A stretch of DNA of 64,000 nucleotides from Methanolobus vulcani (lineage in GTDB: Archaea > Halobacteriota > Methanosarcinia > Methanosarcinales > Methanosarcinaceae), in NCBI RefSeq assembly GCF_900100715.1, contig NZ_FNCA01000001.1, forward strand, positions 434,001-498,000, written 5' to 3'. Below are positions 8,475-17,540 of this stretch, piece by piece. The first letter of the stretch is position 1. Every line of letters starts with the position of its first letter. The notes beneath the pieces were generated by a model. That model was not told the DNA's origin, made no database searches, and saw only the letters and a list, made by a program, of their open reading frames with translations. Both the position numbers and the translations under genes were made by a program.

Positions 8475-9070
8475 TCCGTTCATCACTTCTGCTTGCCGGT
8501 GGACTTGGCACCCGGATGAATGGCAGGGAAAAAGCCCTGATGGTACTTGAAAGTAGTACTCTTCTGGAGCGTTCGCTTTTCGTTTTAGATGATGTATCGG
8601 ATGAAGTGATAGTCTCACTGCGGGATGAAGAACAGGTTCTGGACTTCTCACCTTATCTTCATGAAAGAAAGATAGTCACTGACAGGATCAGAAATGCAGG
8701 TCCTCTTGCCGGAATGCTCGCGGGTTTTAAGAGAGCGGATGGTGACTATGTTTTTACTGTTGCATGCGACATGCCATATCTGAACAGGACACTAATTGAT
8801 ATGATGTTCGACATGGTGGGTGAGCATGAGGCGCTCATACCGATAAGCGAATATGGTAGAAAAGAAACGCTTCATGCGGTGTATAAAAAAGATGCCATGC
8901 TTGCAGCAATTGAAAGTGCTCTTGAAGAAGGCAGCAGAAGCATACTATCGCCGGTATCGTTTCTTGATGATGTAATCTATCTTGATTCCGAAGTTATAAG
9001 AACGATAGACAGAGACTTTAAAAGTTTTGTTAACGTTAATACCCCGGAAGATATGCTGAAACTGGAATGA
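8471..9070 (+). CDS. mobA: Molybdenum cofactor guanylyltransferase MobA
   Basis: The 199-residue nucleotidyltransferase has the signature LAGGLGTRM (residues 8-16), followed by NAGPLAGMLAGF and the metal-binding VACDMPYL. These fit MobA, which transfers GMP from GTP to molybdopterin. The ATGA overlap with the DUF460 stop and a GAGGT 7 bases before the start indicate translational coupling. In methanogens the product is needed for formylmethanofuran dehydrogenase. A related cofactor nucleotidyltransferase is possible, but the length and motifs match MobA well. Confidence 0.88.
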   Translation: MIRSSLLLAGGLGTRMNGREKALMVLESSTLLERSLFVLDDVSDEVIVSLRDEEQVLDFSPYLHERKIVTDRIRNAGPLAGMLAGFKRADGDYVFTVACDMPYLNRTLIDMMFDMVGEHEALIPISEYGRKETLHAVYKKDAMLAAIESALEEGSRSILSPVSFLDDVIYLDSEVIRTIDRDFKSFVNVNTPEDMLKLE

Positions 9071-9128
9071 TAATCCATTAAATAACCCTGATTATCATGT
9101 ATCTTATGTTCCTGCAGGATGTGTCTGA

Positions 9129-9665
9129 ATGATAGATAATGGAATTGTTATTGAAAAAGCGATCTGGAGAATTGCCGATGAATATGGGTTCGATGTCAGA
9201 ACAGTGGAAGATGCTATCAATTTCTCGGAAGTTCCGCTGGACCTTGAGAAACTGGTCGGTGAAGGAATTTTCTGTTTCAGGGGACCAAGCGAGAATGTAA
9301 AGTACGATAACGCGTCCATTTGTCTTTCTAACAAGATACTGGCCAATAAAGGTGTTGCGCAAATATTGATCCCTTTGATCTGTAACAGAATACGCAATTG
9401 GGATCATGAAGATATCGAAGTTCTGCTATCTGATCTGAAGAAAGTTATCACAATAATGGAACTGAATCCTGATGACTATCCTGGCCTGCAGAAATGCAGT
9501 ATTGATCCAAAAGACCTGCCTAGTGAAAAAATACCGGATGATATCAAAGAAAAATGTCAGGTGTGGGCAATGGATAAAAAAGGTATGTGTCTTGTGGGAA
9601 TTGACGCCAACAAATTAATGCATATAGATGATATTCGAAAGGCTGCATCGGGTAATTGTTCTTAG
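9129..9665 (+). CDS. Hypothetical protein, 178 aa
   Basis: I recognise no family. The ATG is preceded by AGGATGTG at good spacing. The protein is soluble and slightly acidic with no signal peptide or membrane segment. It starts with a helical segment containing IADEYGFDVRTVEDAI, has a central helical region, and contains five cysteines (near residues 49, 65, 86, 120-125 and at the end) with no clear metal motif. It may be specific to Methanosarcinales. It lies between mobA and a TPR gene and is probably a separate transcription unit. Confidence 0.7.
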   Translation: MIDNGIVIEKAIWRIADEYGFDVRTVEDAINFSEVPLDLEKLVGEGIFCFRGPSENVKYDNASICLSNKILANKGVAQILIPLICNRIRNWDHEDIEVLLSDLKKVITIMELNPDDYPGLQKCSIDPKDLPSEKIPDDIKEKCQVWAMDKKGMCLVGIDANKLMHIDDIRKAASGNCS

Positions 9666-9887
9666 GATTTACATAGAGAATAAACTAATCACTGTTTATA
9701 CTTCATATGCATATTAAGTTATTTTTTTTATTATTATGACAATATATACTTCTTATAATTCCGAATAATTTCGATAACTTAATTAATATGTTATGTACAT
9801 TAGGGAAAAGTAAAAAGAGAAAATTGATTGCCGTAAATGTGATATTGTGTTAGTGTATTATAACTAGTTCTGGAGTTGGTTGGTTGA

Positions 9888-10529
9888 ATGGATTCTGATA
9901 CGCCGGAAGAATGGTTCAAATTAGCATTTGATGCAGATGATCCGGAAGAAAAAATCGAATATTTTTCACTTATCCTTGACCATAATGATTTGGACCCGGA
10001 CCTATGGAGTAATGAAGCGCTTGCGCTGGTCTGGAACAATAAGGGAATAGCGCTTTTTTTTCTTGGACGGGATAAAGAAGCCCTTGAATGCTTCAAAATG
10101 TCTGTCCGTCTTAACAAAAATGATGTTGATGTCTGGTGCAACATGGGAATCATTCATTTTAACATAGGTAACCATGAAGCTGCAATCAAATGTTATAACC
10201 GCATACTAAGACTTGATCCCTCAAATGAGAATGCCTGGGTAAACAAAGGCGATATTTTAGGCGTAATGGGAATGCACAATGAAGCTATCGAATGTTACAG
10301 TAAGGTCCACAAGGAGATCGAGCTTGACAACAAGTTTGCAGTTGTGTGGAATAAAAAAGGTCTTGCTTATTTTGGTCTTGGAAAATACGAAGATGCAGTT
10401 GACTGTTTCAACAGGGTTCTCAAGATAGACCCCGAACATATTGATGCAATAGAGAACCTTAAAGCTGCAATGTCAAAAGTAAAACAGATCAACGAGGAGA
10501 TAAGTTATTCAGACCCCTCGTGCCTGTAA
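9888..10529 (+). CDS. Tetratricopeptide repeat protein
   Basis: The 213-residue soluble protein contains about five TPR units. The motifs AWNNKGIALFFLGRDKEALE, WCNMGIIHFNIGNHEAAI, AWVNKGDILGVMGMHNEAIE and VWNKKGLAYFGLGKYEDAV recur at 34- to 40-residue spacing. Such repeats form a superhelical scaffold for protein-protein contacts, and no catalytic domain is attached. GGAG lies about 14 bases before the ATG. The 222 bases upstream are strongly AT-rich with several T tracts and probably hold its promoter. Methanosarcinales carry many TPR paralogues, so a specific role cannot be given. Confidence 0.85.
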   Translation: MDSDTPEEWFKLAFDADDPEEKIEYFSLILDHNDLDPDLWSNEALALVWNNKGIALFFLGRDKEALECFKMSVRLNKNDVDVWCNMGIIHFNIGNHEAAIKCYNRILRLDPSNENAWVNKGDILGVMGMHNEAIECYSKVHKEIELDNKFAVVWNKKGLAYFGLGKYEDAVDCFNRVLKIDPEHIDAIENLKAAMSKVKQINEEISYSDPSCL

Positions 10530-10577
10530 AAAATAATTAATTTAGAACCTGTTTTTCAGAATACTCTGAATATGTGA

Positions 10578-11816
10578 TCATACAGTGAAACGTTCTCCCA
10601 GTTCAGGAGCGTAGGCTTTCACACCGACCTCTTCACTTATCCAGTCTGCAAATCCTTCACAGTTATCACCATGCATGGTAAATACATGCTCAGTTCCCCT
10701 GTCACAGAAATCCTTTACCATTTCCTTAAGCTCTTTATCACCGGAATGAGCAGAGAAATCATATTGCTCGATCTTTGGTTTCAGGTGCTGGATAACTCCG
10801 TCATTATCAATAATACCAGTATCCATAGCCATTCTGCCGTTGGTGCCTTCTACCTGATAACCTGTAAGTATGATCTTTGATTTTGGATCCTTGTACTTCT
10901 TATTTATATAATGCAATACAGGGCCACCATTCAGCATTCCGGCCGTTGTAACAATGACAGAAGATTCAAGATGGACTGAATCTCTTTTTCTTCCTGAAAC
11001 GGTTGTTGCGTTATCAAACGCCTTCTTAAGGTGTGTTGGATTCCTTATATAATCCATGTGTTTTGACATTATCTTGTATGCATGAACTCCCATGCCGTCA
11101 ACATAAGCCCTGATTCCGTGGGCGTCCAGAAGCATCAGTATCTCCTGGGTCCTTCCGATTGCAAAGGCAGGAACAATAACCGTACCACCTATATCCAGAG
11201 TGTCCATTACAGAATCTATGAACTGCTTTTCAACTTCCCTGCGAGGAGGGTGCTCATCACCAAAATAAGTGCTTTCAGTTATAAGAACATCAGTATCCGG
11301 AAATTCAACTGCACCGGAAACAAGTCTTGTGTCTGCTGTATTTATGTCACCTGTATAGTACAGACTTTTGCCTTCTTTATCTTTCAGGAATATAGAAGAT
11401 GCACCAGGTATGTGTCCGGCATCGAACAATTCAACATCATACCCGTGAGTATGGAATGGCATACCAGTATCAACTTGCCTGGTTTTGTGCGCGAATTTTG
11501 TAAGTTCTATGGAATCATAGGCAGGCATTTCACCTTCTCTTTCAGCAATCCTCAGGGTATCCTGAGCCAGCATATATGACAGATCAAAAGTAGGTGGTGT
11601 CATGAAAACATCGGGCTCAAGGTCCATAAGATTAGGAACTGCACCTGAATGGTCAATATGTGCATGAGAAACAAGAACTGCCTGAGGTCTTGATCCGTTC
11701 ACAGGATATTTTACCAATTCTCCCGGAGAAACTCCGTAGTCCATCATTATTTTTTCATCAACCAAAACTGCCGATCTTCCGACCTCTCTACATGCACCCT
11801 TGAATTCCAGTTCCAT
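10578..11816 (-). CDS. Beta-CASP metallo-beta-lactamase RNA-processing nuclease
   Basis: The 412-residue protein has the metallo-beta-lactamase motif SHAHIDHSG (His51, His53, Asp55, His56) and the later zinc ligands HIPGASS and STYFGDEHP. It also has the beta-CASP insert, including VIVPAFAIGRTQEILMLL and a C-terminal SAHSGDKEL. It belongs with COG1236 exonucleases/endonucleases of RNA 3'-end processing (aRNase J/aCPSF relatives) but lacks the N-terminal KH domains of aCPSF1. I chose the ATG at 11816 because GGAG lies 10 bases upstream; a TTG at 11840 would overlap topA. It follows topA on the same strand and is probably co-transcribed. Confidence 0.88.
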   Translation of the reverse strand: MELEFKGACREVGRSAVLVDEKIMMDYGVSPGELVKYPVNGSRPQAVLVSHAHIDHSGAVPNLMDLEPDVFMTPPTFDLSYMLAQDTLRIAEREGEMPAYDSIELTKFAHKTRQVDTGMPFHTHGYDVELFDAGHIPGASSIFLKDKEGKSLYYTGDINTADTRLVSGAVEFPDTDVLITESTYFGDEHPPRREVEKQFIDSVMDTLDIGGTVIVPAFAIGRTQEILMLLDAHGIRAYVDGMGVHAYKIMSKHMDYIRNPTHLKKAFDNATTVSGRKRDSVHLESSVIVTTAGMLNGGPVLHYINKKYKDPKSKIILTGYQVEGTNGRMAMDTGIIDNDGVIQHLKPKIEQYDFSAHSGDKELKEMVKDFCDRGTEHVFTMHGDNCEGFADWISEEVGVKAYAPELGERFTV

Positions 11817-11832
11817 TTTAACCTGTCTCCTT

Positions 11833-14076
11833 TCAGACAATATCTGATTGCCATGTTTTTATTTTCTTGACAGGTATACTTGTAGCTTTTGCAAGTTCCA
11901 GTGCATCAGCTTCACATAATTCATCGACACTACAGATACCGGCATCTGCAAGTTTCTCCGCGGTGACCTTGCCAATACCTGATATATCATTAAGTGTCTT
12001 TGGCTTTTCCTTGTCAGAAGACTGCTCTTTCTGCTTTTGTTTCTCTTCTTCCTGTGTCTTTTGCCACTCTATGAAATTACACTCCGGACAACCAAGGTTC
12101 CAAGGCCTTTTTCCGGCATTAATGATACGTATATGGTACAGGCCATGATCCTCACACAGTTTGTCTGTGACAATAACCTGCCCCATCTTTGGAAGCGGTA
12201 GTGAGAAAGTACAATCCGGGTAGCCTTCACAACCTATGAAACGTCCTCCACGCTTTGACCTCATTACCATTAGATTTGAACCGCATTCAGAACAAACACC
12301 AATTATTTTGTCCTCACGCAAACCTGCACGTAGTGACTCACTTATATCATCCTTGTTCTTTCCAAGCTCATCGAAAACAAGCTCCAGCATCTCTCTGGAT
12401 TCATTCAGGACTTCATCCTCTGGTATATCACCTTCGGCTATCCTGTCCATGTCAGCTTCAAGCTTGCTGGTCATATCAGGTTTGGATATAGTAGGTGCGA
12501 ACTTCTCAAGTGTGTCCACAACTGCAACAGCAGTCTTTGTAGGTTGCAGCGGGTTTCCATGTACATAAGCCCTTGAATAAAGCTTACTGATAATATCGTG
12601 ACGTGTAGCCTTTGTACCAAGTCCCAGCTCTTCCATGATCTTGATGAGTCTGCCCTGACCATATCTTCCGGGAGGTTGTGTTTCCTTTGCCTCAACATCT
12701 ATCTTGAGCACGGAATGGACATCGGCTTCTTCCATTTTTGGAAGCAGTCTGTCCTCTGGTGCGTTGTAATGATAGTACCATCTCCATCCAGGTTCCACAA
12801 GCCTTGCACCATTTGCCTTGAATTCCTCACCTTTGATATCATACTTCGACCTGATGGTCTCCCATATTGCAGGGTCGGCAAAGGTTGCAAAGAAACGCCT
12901 GACAACCATTTCGTAAAGTTTCCATTCCTGCTCGTTCATCTCGGATTTCTTGGCAAGGGATGCAGGGAAGATTGGCGGGTGATCTGTTGTTTCTTTCTTA
13001 CCCTTTGTAGGAACAAGTTCTTTCTTCTCAAGAAGTTTAAGAGCATATTGTTTGAATGCCCCTGTCTTGAATATCTCTATCTGTGCTCTCAGGTCAATAG
13101 TATCAGGATAAACTGTGTTATCTGTCCTTGGATATGAGATGAAACCGTTAGTGTAAAGTGTCTCAGCAATTCTCATGGCATTAGCTGCAGTAAAGCCAAT
13201 TGAACTTGCTGCACTGATAAATTCAGTAGTGTTAAAAGGTGTTGGAGGTTTGTCTGTTTTCTCGGAAGTGGTCAGTTCAGTTACCGTTGCATTATCACCA
13301 ATGGAGATCTTATCCATTGCAGCATCAACTTCTGCTTTCTCCCAGAACCTCTTTGTGCGGTGCTCAACCTTGAACTCTTCACCGTTTTTGCTCTTAAGCA
13401 TGGCTGAGAGTTCCCAATATGGCCGGGGAATAAAGGCTTCTCTTTCTTTTTCACGTTCAACGATAAGTGCAAGTGTCGGAGACTGGACCCTACCAACTGA
13501 CAGGAACATCTTTCCTAAACGTCCGGCTGCAAGTGAGATATAGCGAGTTAGTGATGCACCCCACACAAGATCGATGACCTGACGGGAATGTCCGGCATCT
13601 GCAAGATTGAAATCCACATTTGTAGGATTTGAAAATGCAGCATCGATAGCTTTGGGAGTTATTGCACTGTAATGTACACGGTCAAAAACAACATCTGGAT
13701 TTACCTGCTTGATGATATCAAGGGCTTCAGCTCCAATGAGTTCTCCTTCTCTGTCGTAGTCAGTTGCAATAGTGACTTTTGTAGCTTCCTTTCCAAGTTT
13801 TTTAAGTGCGGATACGATCTTTACCTGAGTTGAAGCTGTAATGATCTCTGCCCCGATGAGTTCATTTGCCTCCACCTTCTGCCAGTTATTATACGCCTTA
13901 GGAAAGTCCAGTTTCACAATGTGACCACTAAGACCAATGAATACTTTTTTCCCCTCTTCTGATTCGTATTCATAAGTATCTACCCCACTTACACGAACCT
14001 GTTTTATTTTTTCTGATGCCAGAATTGCGGCTATTCTTTTTGCTGCAATGTGCTTTTCTGCTATGATGAGATGCAT
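11833..14076 (-). CDS. topA: DNA topoisomerase I (type IA) with zinc finger and HhH tail
   Basis: The 747-residue protein starts with a Toprim domain including DYDREGE (106-112). Type IA core domains follow, with SVGRVQSPTLAL and the active-site tyrosine Tyr315 in FISYPRTDN. After the core there is a four-Cys zinc finger (CSECGSNLMV...GCEGYPDCTF), a second partial Cys motif, a charged Glu/Lys/Gln linker, and a C-terminal helix-hairpin-helix (about 690-747). It relaxes negative supercoils through a 5'-phosphotyrosine intermediate. GGAGATAAC precedes the ATG. A 20-bp inverted repeat lies 44 bases upstream. Confidence 0.95.
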   Translation of the reverse strand: MHLIIAEKHIAAKRIAAILASEKIKQVRVSGVDTYEYESEEGKKVFIGLSGHIVKLDFPKAYNNWQKVEANELIGAEIITASTQVKIVSALKKLGKEATKVTIATDYDREGELIGAEALDIIKQVNPDVVFDRVHYSAITPKAIDAAFSNPTNVDFNLADAGHSRQVIDLVWGASLTRYISLAAGRLGKMFLSVGRVQSPTLALIVEREKEREAFIPRPYWELSAMLKSKNGEEFKVEHRTKRFWEKAEVDAAMDKISIGDNATVTELTTSEKTDKPPTPFNTTEFISAASSIGFTAANAMRIAETLYTNGFISYPRTDNTVYPDTIDLRAQIEIFKTGAFKQYALKLLEKKELVPTKGKKETTDHPPIFPASLAKKSEMNEQEWKLYEMVVRRFFATFADPAIWETIRSKYDIKGEEFKANGARLVEPGWRWYYHYNAPEDRLLPKMEEADVHSVLKIDVEAKETQPPGRYGQGRLIKIMEELGLGTKATRHDIISKLYSRAYVHGNPLQPTKTAVAVVDTLEKFAPTISKPDMTSKLEADMDRIAEGDIPEDEVLNESREMLELVFDELGKNKDDISESLRAGLREDKIIGVCSECGSNLMVMRSKRGGRFIGCEGYPDCTFSLPLPKMGQVIVTDKLCEDHGLYHIRIINAGKRPWNLGCPECNFIEWQKTQEEEKQKQKEQSSDKEKPKTLNDISGIGKVTAEKLADAGICSVDELCEADALELAKATSIPVKKIKTWQSDIV

Positions 14077-14119
14077 GTTATCTCCGTGAATCTTGATATT
14101 GTGCGATAGTATGCAAAAC

Positions 14120-14139
14120 GATCAAACGCTTGTTTGATC
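14120..14139. promoter_or_regulatory. Perfect inverted repeat upstream of topA
   Basis: GATCAAAC, a GCTT spacer, and GTTTGATC form a perfect 8-bp-arm palindrome 44 bases before the topA start, near where transcription should begin. It could be an operator. No regulator can be assigned. Confidence 0.4.
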
Positions 14140-14341
14140 TGAGACTTTCGATAGAAAATCTTTATTTTTACAGTGTTATTTAATGATAAATCTAACAAAC
14201 ATTCTTCTAAATATATCTATCGCAAATACATCGCAAACAATATAGAAAAGGGCTTTGAAGAAAATAGCATCAAGCAAAGCTGTTTAATAAAACAAGATAT
14301 GTGTATACTTGCACAGTAAAAACAAAAAAGATAAGATAATA

Positions 14342-14374
14342 ACATTTCCTGCCCTATTAAGAGACAGGAAATGT
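14342..14374 (-). terminator. Hairpin terminator of the perR-prx-ferritin operon
   Basis: Perfect 10-bp arms ACATTTCCTG and CAGGAAATGT flank a 13-base loop just after the ferritin-like gene. Read on the minus strand, a T-rich stretch follows. This is a good intrinsic-type terminator for the operon. Confidence 0.6.
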
Positions 14375-14401
14375 CCAATCCTTTCCATCCACCAGAAAAG
14401 G

Positions 14402-14899
14402 TTAGTCTCTTCTCTGCATAAGTTCGATATCTTCCATTATGGCCTGCAGGTCATCCTCGTGCTCGATCTCATCGGTAAGGATCTGTAACACGATCTCATA
14501 TGTTACCGGGTCCTTGTCCTTGACCTTGCCAAGAATTGAATTGTATACCTGGATAGCACACTGTTCACCTTTGATGTTCTGCTCAAGGATCTTCTTGACG
14601 AAAGGATCTTCAGGAGACTCGTATCCACAGTTACTTAATTTCTCCCAGTCCTTTGGTGAAAGCACAGGCGTTCCACCAAGCTGAATTATCCTGTTGGATA
14701 CCATATCTGCATGGCGAAGTTCATCAGTAGCATGCTGGATAAGTTCAGCTACGGCAGCTTCTCTCATCGGACCCTTAATGACTTTTGCACCAATCCAGTA
14801 TTGGTAGTATGCAAACCACTCATCTGCAAGTGCTTTGTTCAGTAATTCTATCAATTCATCGACATCTAAACCTAAGATTTCCACACCTTTTGTTCCCAT
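14402..14899 (-). CDS. Ferritin-like (Dps-like/thioferritin-type) protein
   Basis: The 165-residue four-helix protein carries ferritin-like iron ligands Glu27, Glu60-x2-His63, Glu112 and Glu144-x2-His147. In addition, Cys91 and Cys114 lie next to the presumed metal site. That cysteine pair is a feature of the archaeal Dps-like (DPSL/thioferritin) group, which oxidises and stores iron using peroxide. AGGTGA stands about 6 bases before the ATG. It is the last gene of an apparent operon with perR and a peroxiredoxin, which fits a role in peroxide defence. Confidence 0.85.
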   Translation of the reverse strand: MGTKGVEILGLDVDELIELLNKALADEWFAYYQYWIGAKVIKGPMREAAVAELIQHATDELRHADMVSNRIIQLGGTPVLSPKDWEKLSNCGYESPEDPFVKKILEQNIKGEQCAIQVYNSILGKVKDKDPVTYEIVLQILTDEIEHEDDLQAIMEDIELMQRRD

Positions 14900-14936
14900 G
14901 ATAGGTCACCTTTGGATTATATCTTTACTTATCTAT

Positions 14937-15611
14937 TTAAGACTGTTTCTTCAGGCACATGAACCAGTCGAGGCAGTACTTTCCTTCTTCCTTGCTCTCG
15001 ACTCTCTCCTTTGCAGTACCGCATGATCCTGGAGGTGGGATTATTACGTCATCGCCGGGCTGCCAGTTGGCAGGTGTTGCGATGTTTTCTGCATCGGCTT
15101 TCTGTATTGCTGTAAGCAGCCTCTTGATCTCATCCATATTCCTACCATTGGACAATGGGTAGTAGAGGATGGCCCTGATGGTTGCCTTTGGATCAATAAT
15201 GAAAACTGCTCTGACAGCCTGTGTTGTGGAGGCGTTTGGCTGTACCATGCCGAATTTCTTTGCAACTTCCATCTTAAGATCTGCAATAACAGGGAATGTA
15301 ACTTCTACATCCTTCATGCCCTTGTATTCGATCTTCTCTTTGATGGTGCGCAGCCATGCAATGTGAGCATAGATACTGTCAATGGACAGTCCGATAAGTT
15401 CTGTGTTGAGTGCTTTGAATTCATCCTGCATTGTTGAGAATGTCATGAACTCAGTTGTACATACAGGTGTAAAGTCTGCAGGGTGGCTGAAAAGAATTAC
15501 CCACTTGCCCTTGTAGTCTTTAGGGAAGTTGATCTCTCCGGCGGTTGTCTCTGCTTTAAAGGTTGGTGCTGCGTCTCCGATAAGTGGCATTGTTACAATT
15601 TCTTCTTCCAT
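14937..15611 (-). CDS. Peroxiredoxin (Prx6-type, archaeal)
   Basis: The 224-residue protein has the peroxidatic cysteine Cys51 in the signature HPADFTPVCTTEF and a long C-terminal arm. That arm has three further cysteines (Cys197, 213 and 219), in PGSCGTAKERVESKEEG and YCLDWFMC. The length and arm match the archaeal Prx6-form peroxiredoxins that act as 2-Cys enzymes through C-terminal cysteines. It reduces hydrogen peroxide and organic peroxides. GGAG lies just before the ATG. The start is two bases past the perR stop, so the genes are translated as one operon. Confidence 0.93.
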   Translation of the reverse strand: MEEEIVTMPLIGDAAPTFKAETTAGEINFPKDYKGKWVILFSHPADFTPVCTTEFMTFSTMQDEFKALNTELIGLSIDSIYAHIAWLRTIKEKIEYKGMKDVEVTFPVIADLKMEVAKKFGMVQPNASTTQAVRAVFIIDPKATIRAILYYPLSNGRNMDEIKRLLTAIQKADAENIATPANWQPGDDVIIPPPGSCGTAKERVESKEEGKYCLDWFMCLKKQS

Positions 15612-15612
15612 A

Positions 15613-16008
15613 TTACTCCATCTCCATACATTTCTTACAAATTCCGTAAAAGTTAGTGTCTGCTGATTCTATTCTGAAGTCATCTATCTGTTCTGCTATT
15701 TTCATAGCATAGTCGCTAAGCTCTTCTGACTGGTAGTCTGTTATTTCTCCGCATTCGAGGCATATTGTGTGGTGGTGAGGCACCAGATTCGCTTCGAACC
15801 TTGAAACCCCCTTGACATTCACCTCCTTTATCAATCCCTTTTCAGCAAGGAACTTCAGGTTATTATAAACTGTAGCTTTGCTAATACGTGTGAGCTTTTG
15901 TCTTACTCCCTCATAGACATCATCTACAGTTGGATGACCATCAAATTCCTTGAGGAACTCCAGGATCTCGATCCGCTGGTTTGTATATTTGATGTCTGCT
16001 TGTTTCAT
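15613..16008 (-). CDS. perR: Fur-family regulator, PerR-like
   Basis: The protein is about 131 residues long, with an N-terminal winged helix (ISKATVYNNLKFLAEKGLI) and a C-terminal metal-binding dimerisation domain. The latter has HHHTICLECG and CKKC, the two CxxC pairs of a structural zinc site. The Fur family senses iron or peroxide; the downstream peroxiredoxin and ferritin-like genes point to a peroxide sensor. I chose the ATG at 16008, where conserved homology begins; an ATG at 16044 would add 12 residues. A Fur/PerR-type palindrome lies between its TATA box and start, which suggests autoregulation. Confidence 0.87.
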   Translation of the reverse strand: MKQADIKYTNQRIEILEFLKEFDGHPTVDDVYEGVRQKLTRISKATVYNNLKFLAEKGLIKEVNVKGVSRFEANLVPHHHTICLECGEITDYQSEELSDYAMKIAEQIDDFRIESADTNFYGICKKCMEME

Positions 16009-16047
16009 GTTTGACCACTTTCCGCTTTTTCTGGTTTCTAACATATC

Positions 16048-16072
16048 TTATGTAAGAACAGATTCTAAATAA
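16048..16072 (-). promoter_or_regulatory. Candidate PerR/Fur box in the perR promoter
   Basis: This 25-base imperfect palindrome has the ends TTATGTA and TAAATAA and matches in reverse complement at about 15 of 25 positions, similar to the AT-rich Fur/PerR box. On the minus strand it lies directly downstream of a TTTAAATA TATA box (about 16084-16092), over the likely transcription start, where binding would repress the operon. Confidence 0.45.
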
Positions 16073-16253
16073 GAATTGTTATTATTTAAACTTTGTTACT
16101 ATTTAGGATAAAAACCTGTTTGGCACTATATATTTGAAGATATAATGCTAAAAAACCAGACCAGTAAGCAAGAATGAATTCATTTGAGCAAGTTACTTAT
16201 GAGATAATTAGCAGATTACTAGCAAATAATCATCAAACTCCCGGAGAAATAAA

Positions 16254-17027
16254 ATGAGTAAGAACAGGATAATTTCATGGAATGTGAATGGTATAAGGGC
16301 AGTTCATAAGAAGGGATTCCTTGATTGGTTCAATGAAGAGAGACCTGATATACTCTGTATCCAGGAAACAAAGGCCCACAGGGAACAACTCCCGGCAGAC
16401 CTTCTTGAAATAGATGGTTATTACAATTACTTTGCATCTGCCGAGAAAAAAGGCTACAGTGGAGTTGCACTTTACACCAAAAAAGAACCTGTGGATATAA
16501 AATGTGGCTTTGGAATTGAAAAGTTCGATAGTGAAGGACGCACACAGATAGCAGATTTTGGAGATTTTGTGCTCTTTAATATATACTTCCCAAATGGCAA
16601 AGCATCTGATGAAAGACTTGCATACAAAATGGAATTCTACGATGCTTTTCTTGAATATGCCAACACACTCAAGTCAAGAGGCAAAAGGATAATCGTCTGC
16701 GGAGACGTGAACACTGCACACAAGGAAATCGACCTTGCACGCCCAAAAGACAACGAAACTGTATCCGGTTTCCTGCCAGAAGAACGCGCATGGATCGATA
16801 AACTACTTGACAATGGGTATGTAGATACTTTCAGAATGTTCAACGAGGAACCTGAGAATTATACCTGGTGGAGCATGAGGACTAGAGCCAGGGAAAGAAA
16901 CGTTGGCTGGAGAATTGATTACTTCTTCGCAAGTGATAATGTGAAAGATAACATCAAAGATGCATTCATACTACCTGACGTAATGGGTTCGGACCACTGC
17001 CCGATAGGGATCGATGTTGAGTTCTGA
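16254..17027 (+). CDS. xth: Exodeoxyribonuclease III / AP endonuclease
   Basis: The 257-residue protein is a full-length member of the ExoIII family. Motifs in order are [17 protein letters not shown] with the metal-binding Glu, [16 protein letters not shown] (catalytic Asp/Asn), [20 protein letters not shown] and the C-terminal GSDHCPIGI with the catalytic Asp-His. It cleaves DNA 5' to abasic sites in base excision repair. GGAGAAATAAA precedes the ATG. The adjacent perR operon is transcribed in the opposite direction; shared control under oxidative damage is possible but not shown. Confidence 0.95.
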   Translation: MSKNRIISWNVNGIRAVHKKGFLDWFNEERPDILCIQETKAHREQLPADLLEIDGYYNYFASAEKKGYSGVALYTKKEPVDIKCGFGIEKFDSEGRTQIADFGDFVLFNIYFPNGKASDERLAYKMEFYDAFLEYANTLKSRGKRIIVCGDVNTAHKEIDLARPKDNETVSGFLPEERAWIDKLLDNGYVDTFRMFNEEPENYTWWSMRTRARERNVGWRIDYFFASDNVKDNIKDAFILPDVMGSDHCPIGIDVEF

Positions 17028-17051
17028 TCCAGATTCCAAACTCGGAAATAA

Positions 17052-17510
17052 CTATTGTTTTTCACTGATGCTGTCCAGGGCGATCCTGACAGCATCCTTC
17101 GGGTCACTTGCTCTGATGGTACCTTCTATTTCCCATTTTGACTGCAGGGTCACCACTGTTTTGCCCATTTTCAGTGAATGTGCTATCTCCGAAAGAGTGC
17201 CATATTCACCGCCTAAAGCTATAAGAGCGTCAGCTGAGCGTGTAATGATCACATTCCTTGCATGTCCCATTTCAGTGACTATGGCAATATCAATATAGGG
17301 ATTTGCACTTTTGCGGTTGTCTCCCGGCAGAAGACCAACAGTTGTTCCGGATTCTTTTTTTGCACCTCTGGCAGAAGCTTCCATTACTCCACCAAGTCCG
17401 CCGCATATAAGAAGTGCATCGTTTCTGGCAATCTCAGCACCTACTTCTTCAGCCAGGTTTTCCAGTTCCCTGTCACATGAACCCGCACCAATCACTCCAA
17501 TTTGTATCAT
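17052..17510 (-). CDS. LOG-like Rossmann protein, TIGR00725 type
   Basis: The 152-residue protein has a Rossmann fold with GVIGAGSC at the N-terminus, LICGGLGGVMEASARGA (about 42-58), and LIALGGEYGTLSEIAHSL. The GG-x-GT-x-x-E pattern is that of the LOG/TIGR00725 family, related to nucleotide phosphoribohydrolases that release a base from a nucleoside monophosphate. The substrate is unknown. I chose the ATG at 17510 over an upstream TTG at 17528 because the Rossmann strand begins here and GGTG lies nearby. It follows tsr3 on the same strand. Confidence 0.82.
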   Translation of the reverse strand: MIQIGVIGAGSCDRELENLAEEVGAEIARNDALLICGGLGGVMEASARGAKKESGTTVGLLPGDNRKSANPYIDIAIVTEMGHARNVIITRSADALIALGGEYGTLSEIAHSLKMGKTVVTLQSKWEIEGTIRASDPKDAVRIALDSISEKQ

Positions 17511-17540
17511 TGAACACCAAACCCCCAATTAACTTATTTT

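Larger units (their letters stand above)
14077..14401. other. Intergenic region between topA and the ferritin-like gene
   Basis: These 325 bases hold no convincing gene. On the topA side there is a perfect inverted repeat (14120-14139) and AT-rich DNA that probably contains the topA promoter. On the other side there is a long hairpin (14342-14374), probably the terminator of the perR operon. The middle (about 14160-14340) is AT-rich with nothing else that I can support. Confidence 0.6.

Noticed and set aside
12598-13137. Long plus-strand open frame of 179 codons opposite topA
   Set aside because: It is antisense to a clear topoisomerase gene, its product is Cys- and Phe-rich with no family signal, and topA covers it fully.
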